A program made the position numbers and the translations under genes. The notes beneath the pieces are model-generated. The model did not search any database, was not told the origin of the DNA, and worked only from the letters and a program-made list of their open reading frames with translations. 64,000 nt of DNA. Source: Opitutus sp. (GTDB lineage Bacteria > Verrucomicrobiota > Verrucomicrobiia > Opitutales > Opitutaceae). The stretch covers positions 22,481 to 86,480 of the forward strand of contig PNJQ01000005.1 in the NCBI GenBank assembly GCA_013821985.1. The letters are read 5' to 3'. Position 1 is the first letter of the stretch; each line of letters starts with the position of its first letter. This document shows, one piece after another, positions 1-7,696 of the stretch.

Positions 1-609
1 GGCTGGTTCACGGGGCAGCTCTACGGCATGCGCGCGCACATTGCGCGGAATCTCTATCTGCCGCGCGATTTCGGCGCGCCGGACGACGGTTTTTTCAAGC
101 AGGTGATCTGCACGGATTTTCTCACGCGACCGCAGAATCTCCGCCGCGTCGCGCGCGCGCCCGAGGCGGCGCACATCTTCGAAGCCTACACGTCGGTCGC
201 CGACGTGTTGAAGAACCAGCAACGGCAGATGATCGGGCAAACGATCGTGCACGTGCTGCTCGAGCATTTGAAAACGCGACCGCACGCCGAGCGGGTGAAC
301 CTCGCCGCGACGCTGCGCCGCGCCGAGGCGCGTGACCCGGACTGGCTGAAAAAGCTGCTCGGTCGCCATCTCGCGCAGACGCGGTTTTTCTGGGACCTGT
401 TTCCGGGGCTGCTTTCGTTCCGCCTGCAGCGCTGGTGGAAGCTCGGCGCCTGGGAGCGCGTGAAATATTTCCCCGTCGCGCTCATCGGCACCGTCGTCAC
501 GGCGATCTGCGGGTGGCGCGCCTGGCGCTTCCTGCGCAGCGGCCACACGCATTTCTGGCCGAAGGCGACGCGCGGTGCGCTGCTCCAGTCGGGCGCCGCA
601 GCCCGCTGA
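1..609 (+). CDS. Glycosyltransferase family 2, C-terminal part (5' end outside window)
   Basis: The reading frame is open from base 1, so this is the last 202 residues of a longer protein. The segment FGAPDDGFF, preceded by GQLYGMR, resembles the acceptor-binding acidic region of inverting GT2 enzymes. Further on, NQQRQ could be the Q-x-x-R element of processive GT2s. A single hydrophobic helix near the C-terminus (YFPVALIGTVVTAICGW) suggests membrane attachment, followed by a basic tail. It lies 6 bases before a polymerase gene and leads the plus-strand exopolysaccharide run. The GT2 assignment rests on these motifs and context; the nucleotide-sugar site lies outside the window. Confidence 0.6.
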   Translation, partial: GWFTGQLYGMRAHIARNLYLPRDFGAPDDGFFKQVICTDFLTRPQNLRRVARAPEAAHIFEAYTSVADVLKNQQRQMIGQTIVHVLLEHLKTRPHAERVNLAATLRRAEARDPDWLKKLLGRHLAQTRFFWDLFPGLLSFRLQRWWKLGAWERVKYFPVALIGTVVTAICGWRAWRFLRSGHTHFWPKATRGALLQSGAAAR

Positions 610-615
610 AATTTT

Positions 616-2094
616 GTGATCCCCAATCCTACCCCGGAGTCCATCGTGCAAACCAAGGATTTTCTCGCAGCTTCCCTGCTGCTGGCGGCGACCTGTGGCG
701 GCATATTTCTGTCCAGTGTCTCCTATCGCGCGCGCGCGCTGATGTTCATCTCGCTCATCGCCGGCGCGGTGTTCGTCGATTACGAACTGGTCGGCGTCGA
801 GTTCATGAGCCTCTTCTGGTATCGCGGCACGACCCGCGGTTTCGAAATGACGATCTTCGACGTGCTCGCGTTCAGCGTTTTCGTCGGCTCGTTGATTTCT
901 CCGCATCATCCACACGGACGATGGTTCTGGCCGGCCGGCATCGGACTGCTCGTCGCGCTGCTGGGCTACTCGTTGCTGAGTGTGCTCACGGCGGAGCCGT
1001 ATCTCACCGGAATGTTCGAATGGCACAAGATGCTGCGCGGTGCGCTGGTCGTCTGCGCCGCGGCGGCGTATGTGCGCACCGAGCGGGAATTGCGGCAGTT
1101 CGTCTTTGCGCTCGGCGGGGCCGCTCTGATCGAGGCGCTGTTTGCGGTGAAGCAGAGGTATTTGAACGACATGGACCGGTCGCCCGGCACGGTCCTGCAT
1201 CCGAACACGCTCTCGATGTATTTCTGCACCGTTACGCCGGTGCTGGCGGCCGCGGCGTTGTCGCGGTTTCCCGGCTGGCTGAGAACGTGGTGCGCGCTCG
1301 CGGTCGGGGGCGCCGCGGTCGGAACATTGCTGACCGTTTCCCGCGCGGGCATTCCGATTTTTGCGGTGACGATGGCCGGCGTCGGGCTGTGGTGCATCGA
1401 CTGGCGCATCACCGCCCGCAAGCTGGCGATCTCGTGCGTCGTGGCGGTGGCGGCGTTTGTGGTCGTGCGTGGTTCGTGGAATGTGCTGGTCGAACGCTTC
1501 ACGCAGGCGACGCTCGAGCAGGAGTATCTCGATCCGAACAAGGAGGGCCGCGGGGTCTATCTGCGCTGGGCGGCGGCGATTTTGGAAGATCACCCGCACG
1601 GCGTCGGGCTGAACAACTGGTCTTATTACGTCAGCCGCAAATACGGGCCGGAGCTGGGCTATTACTATGAGGACTACGGCAACTTCGAACATGCGGAGAC
1701 CGAGGTGCGACCGCACGCGGCGCCGGCGCATAATCTGTTCGCATTGACGGCGGGTGAACTCGGTTACGCGGGGGCGATCATTTTTGCGCTGCTGTGGCTG
1801 CGCTGGCTGCAACTCGGCGCCAAGTTTCTCTGGCGGCGGTGGGCAGAGCCAATGCATCGCGTGGGCGTGGGACTCTTCTTCGGCACCTGCGGCATTTTTC
1901 TGCAGAGCATGACCGAGTGGACCTACCGCCAGACGGTGATCCATTTCACGTTCAGCGCCATGCTGGGCGTGCTCGCGAGTCTGGTCTGGTTCCGGCGCCA
2001 TTCCGCCCCGGCGGTCGTCCTGCGGCAGGCCGCGGCCGAAGACGAAGAGGCGGAACTGCCCGTGGCCGAACCGATCGGCGCCGGCCGCTGGTAA
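616..2094 (+). CDS. O-antigen ligase / polymerase-like membrane protein (Wzy_C family)
   Basis: A polytopic inner-membrane protein of about 490 residues with roughly ten or more hydrophobic segments. A large periplasmic loop contains GRGVYLRWAAAILEDHPHGVG and PAHNLFALTAGELG, the pattern of the O-antigen ligase/polymerase (Wzy_C) family. These enzymes join undecaprenol-linked glycan blocks to an acceptor or to each other. The first start is GTG, 6 bases after the previous stop; a second GTG at 646 (MQTKDFLAASLL) is also possible and would put the first membrane helix closer to the N-terminus. The C-terminus is acidic and cytoplasmic. Neighbours indicate polymerisation or export of an exopolysaccharide rather than LPS O-antigen, but sequence alone cannot separate these. 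Confidence 0.75.
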   Translation: MIPNPTPESIVQTKDFLAASLLLAATCGGIFLSSVSYRARALMFISLIAGAVFVDYELVGVEFMSLFWYRGTTRGFEMTIFDVLAFSVFVGSLISPHHPHGRWFWPAGIGLLVALLGYSLLSVLTAEPYLTGMFEWHKMLRGALVVCAAAAYVRTERELRQFVFALGGAALIEALFAVKQRYLNDMDRSPGTVLHPNTLSMYFCTVTPVLAAAALSRFPGWLRTWCALAVGGAAVGTLLTVSRAGIPIFAVTMAGVGLWCIDWRITARKLAISCVVAVAAFVVVRGSWNVLVERFTQATLEQEYLDPNKEGRGVYLRWAAAILEDHPHGVGLNNWSYYVSRKYGPELGYYYEDYGNFEHAETEVRPHAAPAHNLFALTAGELGYAGAIIFALLWLRWLQLGAKFLWRRWAEPMHRVGVGLFFGTCGIFLQSMTEWTYRQTVIHFTFSAMLGVLASLVWFRRHSAPAVVLRQAAAEDEEAELPVAEPIGAGRW

Positions 2095-2095
2095 C

Positions 2096-3355
2096 ATGAA
2101 GGTCGCCCATCTTCTCCGCAAATACGACCCCGCCGAATGGGGTGGCACCGAGACGGCCGTGCTGCGTCTGCTCAGCGGACTGCGGCAACATGGCATCGGC
2201 GCGGCGGTGCATGCGCCGCGCCTCGCCGCGGAGCCGCTGCAGGACCCGTTGCGCGACGCGGGCTTCGCGGTGCGGCGCTACGACGCGGTCGTGCCGGTAT
2301 GGGGCATTCCCGACGAGGTGCGGCGGCAAATGGTCGCGGTCGGCGGCAATCTCGTTTCGTTCGAACTGCTCAGCGCGCTCTGGCGTGAGCCAGGTCTGAG
2401 CGTGGTGCATTCGCACGCGCTTGGCCGGCTCGGCGGCATCGGACTGACGGTCGCGCGGCGGAGAAAATTGCCTTTCGTTGTGACGATTCACGGCGGCTGT
2501 TACGATTTGCCCGCCTCGGTCAGCCGCGACATGAACCCGCCGCGCGCGCAGGGCATCGAGTGGGGCAAGGTCGTCGGTTGGGCGGTGCGGTCACGCCAGA
2601 TGCTCGACGAGGCGGATGTGATTTTCACCTGCAACCCGCGGGAAGCGGAAAAAATTCGCGAACGTCACCCGCGTCAGCGCGTCCGCGTCCAGCCGCACGG
2701 TGTCGATGCCGCGCGGTATCAGCAGGACCACCGGGCGGCGGCGCGTCTCGCGTTCCCGTGGCTCGAAGGTGCGCGCACGCTGCTCGTGCTCGGACGCCTC
2801 GACACGGTGAAGAATCCGGGCTGGGTGGTGGAGCGCATGACGGAGATGCTCGCGCGCGACCCGCAGGCGGAGCTCGTGCTCGCCGGCGCGTGCACCGAGC
2901 AGGCTTATGGCGAGGGCTTGAAACGTCGCGTGCGTGAACTCGGTCTTGAGGACCGCGTGCGCATCACGGGCGGTTTGCCCGCGGGCGACCCGCGCCTGAT
3001 CGGCCTCATCCAAAGCGCGCGCGCGATGGTGCTGCCGTCAGTGTCGGAAACCTTCGGCCTCGTAATTCTCGAAGCGTGGGCCGCGGGCACGCCAATTCTC
3101 GCGAGCCGCACGTCAGGCGCCATGGCGCTGATTGAATCCGGCGTGAACGGTGTGCTGTTCGACCTCACGCGTCCGCTCGCCTTTGTCGAGGCCGCGCAAA
3201 AAGCGATGCACGACGAGTCGTGGCGCGCGCCGGTGATCGCGGCCGGCCGGCGCAAGGTGGAGGCGGAATACGACACCACCGTTATCGCCGGTCAGGTGAA
3301 GCAGGTTTATGAGGAACTCATCGCGGAACGGCACCCACTTCGTCATACTGCGTGA
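2096..3355 (+). CDS. Glycosyltransferase family 4 (GT-B fold)
   Basis: A 419-residue retaining-type transferase. The N-terminal domain begins MKVAHLLRKYDPAEWGGTE, with the glycine-rich acceptor loop WGGTE typical of GT4. The C-terminal domain has the nucleotide-sugar E-x7-E motif in SETFGLVILEAWAAGTP, preceded by LLVLGRLDTVKNPGWVVE. No membrane segment is apparent, so it should work on the cytoplasmic face adding sugars to a lipid-linked glycan. It starts one base after the polymerase stop and its 3' end overlaps the deacetylase start by 47 bases, so translation of the three genes is likely coupled. The donor sugar cannot be read from the sequence. Confidence 0.85.
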   Translation: MKVAHLLRKYDPAEWGGTETAVLRLLSGLRQHGIGAAVHAPRLAAEPLQDPLRDAGFAVRRYDAVVPVWGIPDEVRRQMVAVGGNLVSFELLSALWREPGLSVVHSHALGRLGGIGLTVARRRKLPFVVTIHGGCYDLPASVSRDMNPPRAQGIEWGKVVGWAVRSRQMLDEADVIFTCNPREAEKIRERHPRQRVRVQPHGVDAARYQQDHRAAARLAFPWLEGARTLLVLGRLDTVKNPGWVVERMTEMLARDPQAELVLAGACTEQAYGEGLKRRVRELGLEDRVRITGGLPAGDPRLIGLIQSARAMVLPSVSETFGLVILEAWAAGTPILASRTSGAMALIESGVNGVLFDLTRPLAFVEAAQKAMHDESWRAPVIAAGRRKVEAEYDTTVIAGQVKQVYEELIAERHPLRHTA

Positions 3356-4142
3356 CGACGACACGAACGCGCTGACGCCGCGCGCCTGCCTGGAGCGGCT
3401 CTACCGGCCGTTTCTCGAACGCAACTTGCCGGTGAATCTCGCGGTCATCCCGGAGGTGCGCCGCGCGACGACGGACCCGCGCGGTCGCCGCGAGGCGTTC
3501 GTGCCCGAGAGCAGCGGTGAGCCGACCGTGCCGCTGGTGCACAGCCCGGAGCTGGTGAAGTATCTCAAGGCGAATCCCGGTTATCATCTCGTGCAACACG
3601 GGTGTCATCACGATTGCTTCGAATTCGCGTTGTCGGACCGCAAGGAGATCGAGCGTCGCTTCGCGCGAGGTGCGGAGCGGTTCGTCGAGGCCGGGTTCGT
3701 GCCGCCGAAGGTGTTCGTGGCACCGCACGATCGTTTTTCACCCGAGAGCCTGCGCGTCGCAGCGGAGAGATTCTCCGTCGTGTCGAGCGGGTGGTTTGAA
3801 TTGCGGCGGTTGCCGCCGGAGTGGTGGCCGCGCTACGCGGTGAAAAAAGCATTGCAGCAACCGCACTGGCGCGTCGGTGAAACCGTGTTGCTCAGCCACC
3901 CAGGGTGCATCCTTTCGTGCTATCGCCCGTATGCCGACATGCTCGCGAAATTGCAGGCGGCGGTGCTCGGACAGCGCACGACAGTGCTCGTCACACACTG
4001 GTGGGAATATTTTCACGAAGGCGTGGAAAACGAGATGTTCCTCCGCGTGCTCCACGACTTGGCGGAGTGGCTGGCCGAGCGCAGGGACGTGAAAGTCGTG
4101 CCGTTCTCCGCGCTCGCGGAGGAGAAGATTCCGCTGAATTAA
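3309..4142 (+). CDS. Polysaccharide deacetylase-family protein
   Basis: A 277-residue protein with the NodB-like metal-site pattern: an early Asp-Asp pair in FVILRDDDTNALTP, a histidine cluster HGCHHDCFE around residue 100, and VAPHDRFSPESL as the later arginine/aspartate-side motif. Family members remove N- or O-acetyl groups from polysaccharides using Zn2+ or a similar metal. The ATG at 3309 lies inside the preceding gene (47-base overlap). The conserved core begins only about ten residues later, so a slightly later start cannot be excluded. No signal peptide is visible, so it may act in the cytoplasm on lipid-linked precursors. It is the last gene of the plus-strand exopolysaccharide run. 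Confidence 0.7.
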   Translation: MRNSSRNGTHFVILRDDDTNALTPRACLERLYRPFLERNLPVNLAVIPEVRRATTDPRGRREAFVPESSGEPTVPLVHSPELVKYLKANPGYHLVQHGCHHDCFEFALSDRKEIERRFARGAERFVEAGFVPPKVFVAPHDRFSPESLRVAAERFSVVSSGWFELRRLPPEWWPRYAVKKALQQPHWRVGETVLLSHPGCILSCYRPYADMLAKLQAAVLGQRTTVLVTHWWEYFHEGVENEMFLRVLHDLAEWLAERRDVKVVPFSALAEEKIPLN

Positions 4143-4400
4143 AAGGTGTGGGCGGTGCGTCTGCGGGCGGTGCGTCCGGGCCGTGATTGGAAAGGCGCCG
4201 CGCTGCGTCCGCGCGGCGCGTTTGCCCGTGGTGCGTTGGCCGAGAGACTGAGTTGTTGCTGCTGCTGCCCGGGCGCGAAGGAGCGGCGTCCACTTGTCAT
4301 CTATTAGGTGACAAGTTCGAGCCTGGTTCGCTGGGAGCCCAGCGAAGTTGTCATCTATTAGATGACAAAACCGGATGGCGGAAAACGGAAGGGCGGCAAC
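4143..4400. repeat. Convergent gap with a cluster of palindromes
   Basis: This gap separates convergent genes and holds four dyads. At 4196-4218 an 8-bp stem (CGCCGCGC/GCGCGGCG, 7-nt loop) follows the deacetylase. At 4292-4314 the arms CTTGTCA and TGACAAG flank TCTATTAGG. At 4327-4346 TTCGCTGGG and CCCAGCGAA form a perfect 9-bp stem with a 2-nt loop. At 4348-4368 TTGTCATCTA and TAGATGACAA overlap around the central base. The first and third share the core TTGTCATCTATTAG and sit 55 bp apart with the middle stem between them. They may be bidirectional termination structures or a REP-like repeat unit; a regulator site is less likely between two 3' ends. Confidence 0.6.
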
Positions 4401-5657
4401 TCAACTCACCGATGCGGTCGTAACGGCCGGGGTGTGGGTCGAGGGCGCGGGCGGGGGTGGCTGCACTTCCTCCAGTTCGAGCGGGACCGTGACGGTGGAG
4501 TTGGCGGCGTGGGCTTGTTCGGCGTCGCGGCGCATCAGTTGATAAATGTGCGGAATGGCGGTGATGCCGAGCGGGACGTCCTTTTGATTGCTGAGCAGCG
4601 CGGCGTAGCTGTGCGGAGCATCGGGGTGATAGCCGTGCATGCCGTGGAGCGGCTTCTCGCCCATGTGGCTCGGCACGATCAACACGCCTTCGTTCACGAG
4701 GAAGATCATCTCGCCAAAATAGCGGTCGGGAAACGCGGTGCCCAGATCCGCGAGCTCGGCGTCGGGAATGATGCGGCCTTGCGGCACGGTGCGCAGCGCC
4801 TGGGAGATGCGGCGGCGCGCGATGTCATTGAAGAACCAGAACCGCGCCATCGTCGAATCATACACCACGACATAATCCTCGCCGAATTTCAACCCGAGCG
4901 GGTCGATTTGCGCGCGCAGATCGAGGAGTTCATCGCAGTTCGCCATGCCGTGGTCGCTGAAGATGTAGAGCTTCACGTCGGAGTAATGCTCCTTCGCCGC
5001 GGTCATGAGTCGATCGAGCGACTCCTCGTAGCGGCGGAGCTTTTTGCCGACCTCGGACGAGGTGTTGCCCACGCGATGGAGCAGGCCGTCGAGGTCGGGC
5101 CAATAGAGGAACGCGAAGTCGATCTTCTCCTCATTGATGTCGCCGAGCAGCGCCTGGAGATTCTGCTCCTCGTTCTGCTGCGGGCTACTGACGTGATAAG
5201 GGATGCCCTGATCCTGGAGAAAATCGAAGATGTTCGGACCGCGGTTGAGGCCACCCGGTTGCAGCGGATTTTTCTTCTCGGTGAAATCGAAGAGCGAGAT
5301 GTGCTTGAACGGGATGTTGTAGAGATCGAAGTAGCCGCGGAACTTCAGCTGCGCCTTCACGAACTTCGAGAGCCAGCGGCGGAAAATGCGGCGGCTCGTC
5401 ACCTGGCGCGGGAGCCATTGCAGCCATTTCAGCTTTTGAAACGGCGAGTTGTCCGGATCGTAAACGAAGTAGCACCAGTTGCGGTGCTCGGACGGCCACG
5501 CGCCGGAGAGGATTGAGGGAATGCACGCCGAGCTGAAGCCGAAGACCGAGCGCAGGCGCCGGCGGTGCGGGGCGAGGGCGCGTGCGAACGGGTCGTTGCG
5601 AAGGATTTCCCAACCGCAGGCATCGACGAAAACGAAGAGGGGTAAAACAGGTTTCAT
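4401..5657 (-). CDS. Alkaline-phosphatase-superfamily protein (type I phosphodiesterase/nucleotide pyrophosphatase-like)
   Basis: A 418-residue protein with the superfamily's metal ligands: an N-terminal FVDACGWE Asp, a central LYWPDLDGLLHRVG (Asp and His), IFSDHGM, and a late GMHGYHPD. Members hydrolyse phosphodiester or phosphomonoester bonds with two Zn2+ ions. The segment where the catalytic Thr/Ser normally lies reads FSSACIPSILSGAWPSEHRN. The usual Thr is not obvious and Ser or Cys would have to serve, so the reaction is uncertain. No signal peptide is evident. Its ATG overlaps the stop of the upstream STAS gene (ATGA), so the two are co-translated. It may tailor a phosphate-bearing polysaccharide or act on a nucleotide-like signal. 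Confidence 0.7.
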   Translation of the reverse strand: MKPVLPLFVFVDACGWEILRNDPFARALAPHRRRLRSVFGFSSACIPSILSGAWPSEHRNWCYFVYDPDNSPFQKLKWLQWLPRQVTSRRIFRRWLSKFVKAQLKFRGYFDLYNIPFKHISLFDFTEKKNPLQPGGLNRGPNIFDFLQDQGIPYHVSSPQQNEEQNLQALLGDINEEKIDFAFLYWPDLDGLLHRVGNTSSEVGKKLRRYEESLDRLMTAAKEHYSDVKLYIFSDHGMANCDELLDLRAQIDPLGLKFGEDYVVVYDSTMARFWFFNDIARRRISQALRTVPQGRIIPDAELADLGTAFPDRYFGEMIFLVNEGVLIVPSHMGEKPLHGMHGYHPDAPHSYAALLSNQKDVPLGITAIPHIYQLMRRDAEQAHAANSTVTVPLELEEVQPPPPAPSTHTPAVTTASVS

Positions 5658-6001
5658 GAGAGCGGGGGAGCGATGGGCGAGCCGACGGGTGCGTCGTGAA
5701 CGATTTCGAAAAGGTGATGGAGGCGCGTGAGCTCGATGAGTTGTTGCGCGGGGGGAGCAGGGTTGTGCAGGCGGAACGCGATGGCCGAACCGTTGCGCTG
5801 GTGCAGCGAACGATAGAAACCGACGAGCGCGCCGAGGCCGTGGCTGTCCACGCTGTCGGTCTGCGAGAGATCCACGTCGATCGTCTTGGCGCCGGCGGGC
5901 AACGAGGCGCGGGCTTGCGCCACAAGGGCGGGAGCGGTGCGAGCGTTGAGCGCGGGGATGTCGCTAATTAGAAGGGAGTGGTCGGTTTTTTTTATGCGCA
6001 T
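5654..6001 (-). CDS. STAS-domain protein (anti-sigma factor antagonist type)
   Basis: A 115-residue single STAS domain. The hallmark loop IDVDLSQTDSVDSHGLGALV (residues 41-60) matches the SpoIIAA/RsbV loop DS(S/T)GLG, where a partner kinase phosphorylates a hydroxyl residue. Here Ser53 is present and the next position is His. Such proteins free a sigma or other effector by binding the RsbW/SpoIIAB-type kinase when unphosphorylated. It heads a two-gene unit with the phosphodiesterase-like gene (ATGA overlap), and an RsbT-type kinase is encoded about 3 kb away at 9127. Its partner is therefore probably encoded in this locus, which is an inference from proximity. Confidence 0.85.
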   Translation of the reverse strand: MRIKKTDHSLLISDIPALNARTAPALVAQARASLPAGAKTIDVDLSQTDSVDSHGLGALVGFYRSLHQRNGSAIAFRLHNPAPPAQQLIELTRLHHLFEIVHDAPVGSPIAPPLS

Positions 6002-6019
6002 GACGAGAAGCAGGAGTGG

Positions 6020-6931
6020 TTAATAAGGGGCGCGGCTTCCGGCAGGTCGCGGGGTGGGAGAGGGAGCGAGCGGCTCGCGGCGGAGCAGGCCGGCGGCGGG
6101 CGACGCAAACGCGCGCGCGAGCGCCTCGGCTTTGCGCCGCCACCACGCCACGGGCGTGAAGCCGTGTGGCTTGGCCTCGAGCGAGCAGAGGAGAAAATCC
6201 TCGGCGACCCGCAGCGTGGAACCGCTGCGCCAGTTGATGAGCTGGCTGCCCCAGGCGAACGACTGGCGAATTTCCGTCACGCCGCCGACGAAGGTGTCGG
6301 GGCCGACGATGCTGTCCGTGACGCGCGCGCCCGCTTCGACGAGCACGCGGTCTTCCAGGACGACGTTGGGCCCAACGTGCGCATTCGGGCCAACGTAGGC
6401 GTCGTCGCCGATCCAGCACGGCCCTTCGAGTTTCGCCGAGGGGGCGATGCGCGTGCGCAGGCCGGCCCAGACGCCGGGCTGGATTTCGCGCAGGCCGACG
6501 CGGTCCGGCGTGAGCGCGAGGGGAATGAAGTCCCGCGCCGTGGCGAACCAGTCGGCGTAGCTGTCGAGCGGACGGCGTTTCGGCAACGCCGGCAGATGTT
6601 CGAGCACGACGAGATCGTTCGGCGCCTCGAGCCAGCGGCCGCGTTCGTCCTCGCGGTAGAGCGCGTAAGCCTCTTCGCGGGACGGTTCGCTCGCGACGCG
6701 GACGAATTCCACTTCCACGCCCCAGCGGGCGCCTTCGCCGAGGTGGCGCGCGACGGCGTCGGCGCGATCGGCGACGACGACGGTCGCCTGGGTGGCGCCG
6801 AGCGAAGCGAGGTGTTGCAGCCAGTAATCGAGCAAGCTGCGTCCGAGCAGGGGCAGCGTGACGAGCGGACGGCGCTGCGCGAGGGCAGCGAGGGCAGGGC
6901 GCTCGGCGGGGCAAATAAGAACGGTCTTCAT
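6020..6931 (-). CDS. Nucleotidyltransferase-like protein with C-terminal left-handed beta-helix
   Basis: 303 residues starting MKTVLICPAE, with the ATG overlapping the TGA of the sugar-transferase gene at 6931. Residues 1-140 look like a Rossmann-type NDP-sugar pyrophosphorylase N-domain (LLGRSLLDYWLQHLASLGA). The glycine-rich GxGTRL-type NTP loop and its catalytic Lys are missing. Residues about 165-235 are hexapeptide repeats (IAPSAKLEGPCWIGDDAYVG and similar), as in GlmU- and mannose-1-phosphate guanylyltransferase-type proteins. It is probably a divergent or non-catalytic relative acting in the polysaccharide pathway; direct nucleotidyl transfer should not be assumed. Confidence 0.65.
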   Translation of the reverse strand: MKTVLICPAERPALAALAQRRPLVTLPLLGRSLLDYWLQHLASLGATQATVVVADRADAVARHLGEGARWGVEVEFVRVASEPSREEAYALYREDERGRWLEAPNDLVVLEHLPALPKRRPLDSYADWFATARDFIPLALTPDRVGLREIQPGVWAGLRTRIAPSAKLEGPCWIGDDAYVGPNAHVGPNVVLEDRVLVEAGARVTDSIVGPDTFVGGVTEIRQSFAWGSQLINWRSGSTLRVAEDFLLCSLEAKPHGFTPVAWWRRKAEALARAFASPAAGLLRREPLAPSPTPRPAGSRAPY

Positions 6932-7668
6932 CAATAGGCTCCTTTCCCGGAAATGACGGCCGGCACGGTCTTGAAGAGGATGCGCACATCCTCGGCGAGG
7001 CACTGGCGTTCGATGTAATTCACATCAAGCCGCACCTGGCCGGGAAAATCGATTTCCGCACGTCCGCTCACCTGCCAGATGCAGGTGATGCCCGGCTTGA
7101 CCGCGAGACGGCGGCGATCGGCTTGCGTGTATTTCGCGACCTCGCCCGGCACCGGCGGACGCGGACCGACGACGGACATTTCGCCGCGCAGGACGTTGTA
7201 GAACTGCGGGAGTTCATCGAACGAGAGTTTTCTCAGCCAGCGACCGACGCGCGTAATGCGCGGGTCGCGCTTGATCTTGAACGTCACGCCCGTCGCGTGC
7301 TGGTTCTGCGCGGCGAGTTCGCGGAGCTTTTGCTCGGCGTTGAGGCACATGGACCGGAACTTGAACATGCGGAACTTGCGCCCGTGCTTGCCGACGCGCG
7401 TCTGCATGAAGAAGACCGGTCCGCCATCCTCCAGTTTGATGAGGAGCGCGATGAGGAGAAACAGCGGCGCCAAGCCGAGCAGCGCCGCACCGCTCACGGC
7501 GACGTCCATTGCGCGCTTGGTGAGGCTCGGGCTCTCGCAGTAAAGGCGCCAGAGTTTTTGTTGGAGGCGCGAGCGCAGGCTGAGGCGCCACCGGCCCCAC
7601 GGCGACGCCAGGGCGGCGTAGTCGGCGAACGAAACAGGCAGACCGGTCACGAGGGAATTCGTCAGCAT
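6931..7668 (-). CDS. Undecaprenyl-phosphate sugar-1-phosphate transferase (WcaJ/ExoY type)
   Basis: A 245-residue polyisoprenyl-phosphate hexose-1-phosphate transferase that would start the repeat unit by loading the first sugar-phosphate onto undecaprenyl phosphate. Motifs in order are KRAMDV followed by one hydrophobic hairpin (GAALLGLAPLFLLIALLI), GPVFFMQTRVGKHGR, FRMFKFRSM, DELPQFYNVLRGEMSVVGPRP and KPGITCIWQVSGR. These are the family signatures with the catalytic Asp-Glu pair. The start is the ATG at 7668; upstream in-frame codons give non-family sequence. The protein is short because it lacks the large N-terminal membrane domain of WbaP-type enzymes. It is translationally coupled to the downstream beta-helix protein. 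Confidence 0.9.
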   Translation of the reverse strand: MLTNSLVTGLPVSFADYAALASPWGRWRLSLRSRLQQKLWRLYCESPSLTKRAMDVAVSGAALLGLAPLFLLIALLIKLEDGGPVFFMQTRVGKHGRKFRMFKFRSMCLNAEQKLRELAAQNQHATGVTFKIKRDPRITRVGRWLRKLSFDELPQFYNVLRGEMSVVGPRPPVPGEVAKYTQADRRRLAVKPGITCIWQVSGRAEIDFPGQVRLDVNYIERQCLAEDVRILFKTVPAVISGKGAY

Positions 7669-7696
7669 GAGAAGAAGGGGTTGAGGGTTGCCCCAG

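Noticed and set aside
4362..5516. Long plus-strand open frame opposite the phosphodiesterase-like gene.
   Set aside because: Its translation is Glu/Arg/Val-rich shadow sequence of the minus-strand gene, whose metal motifs are clear.
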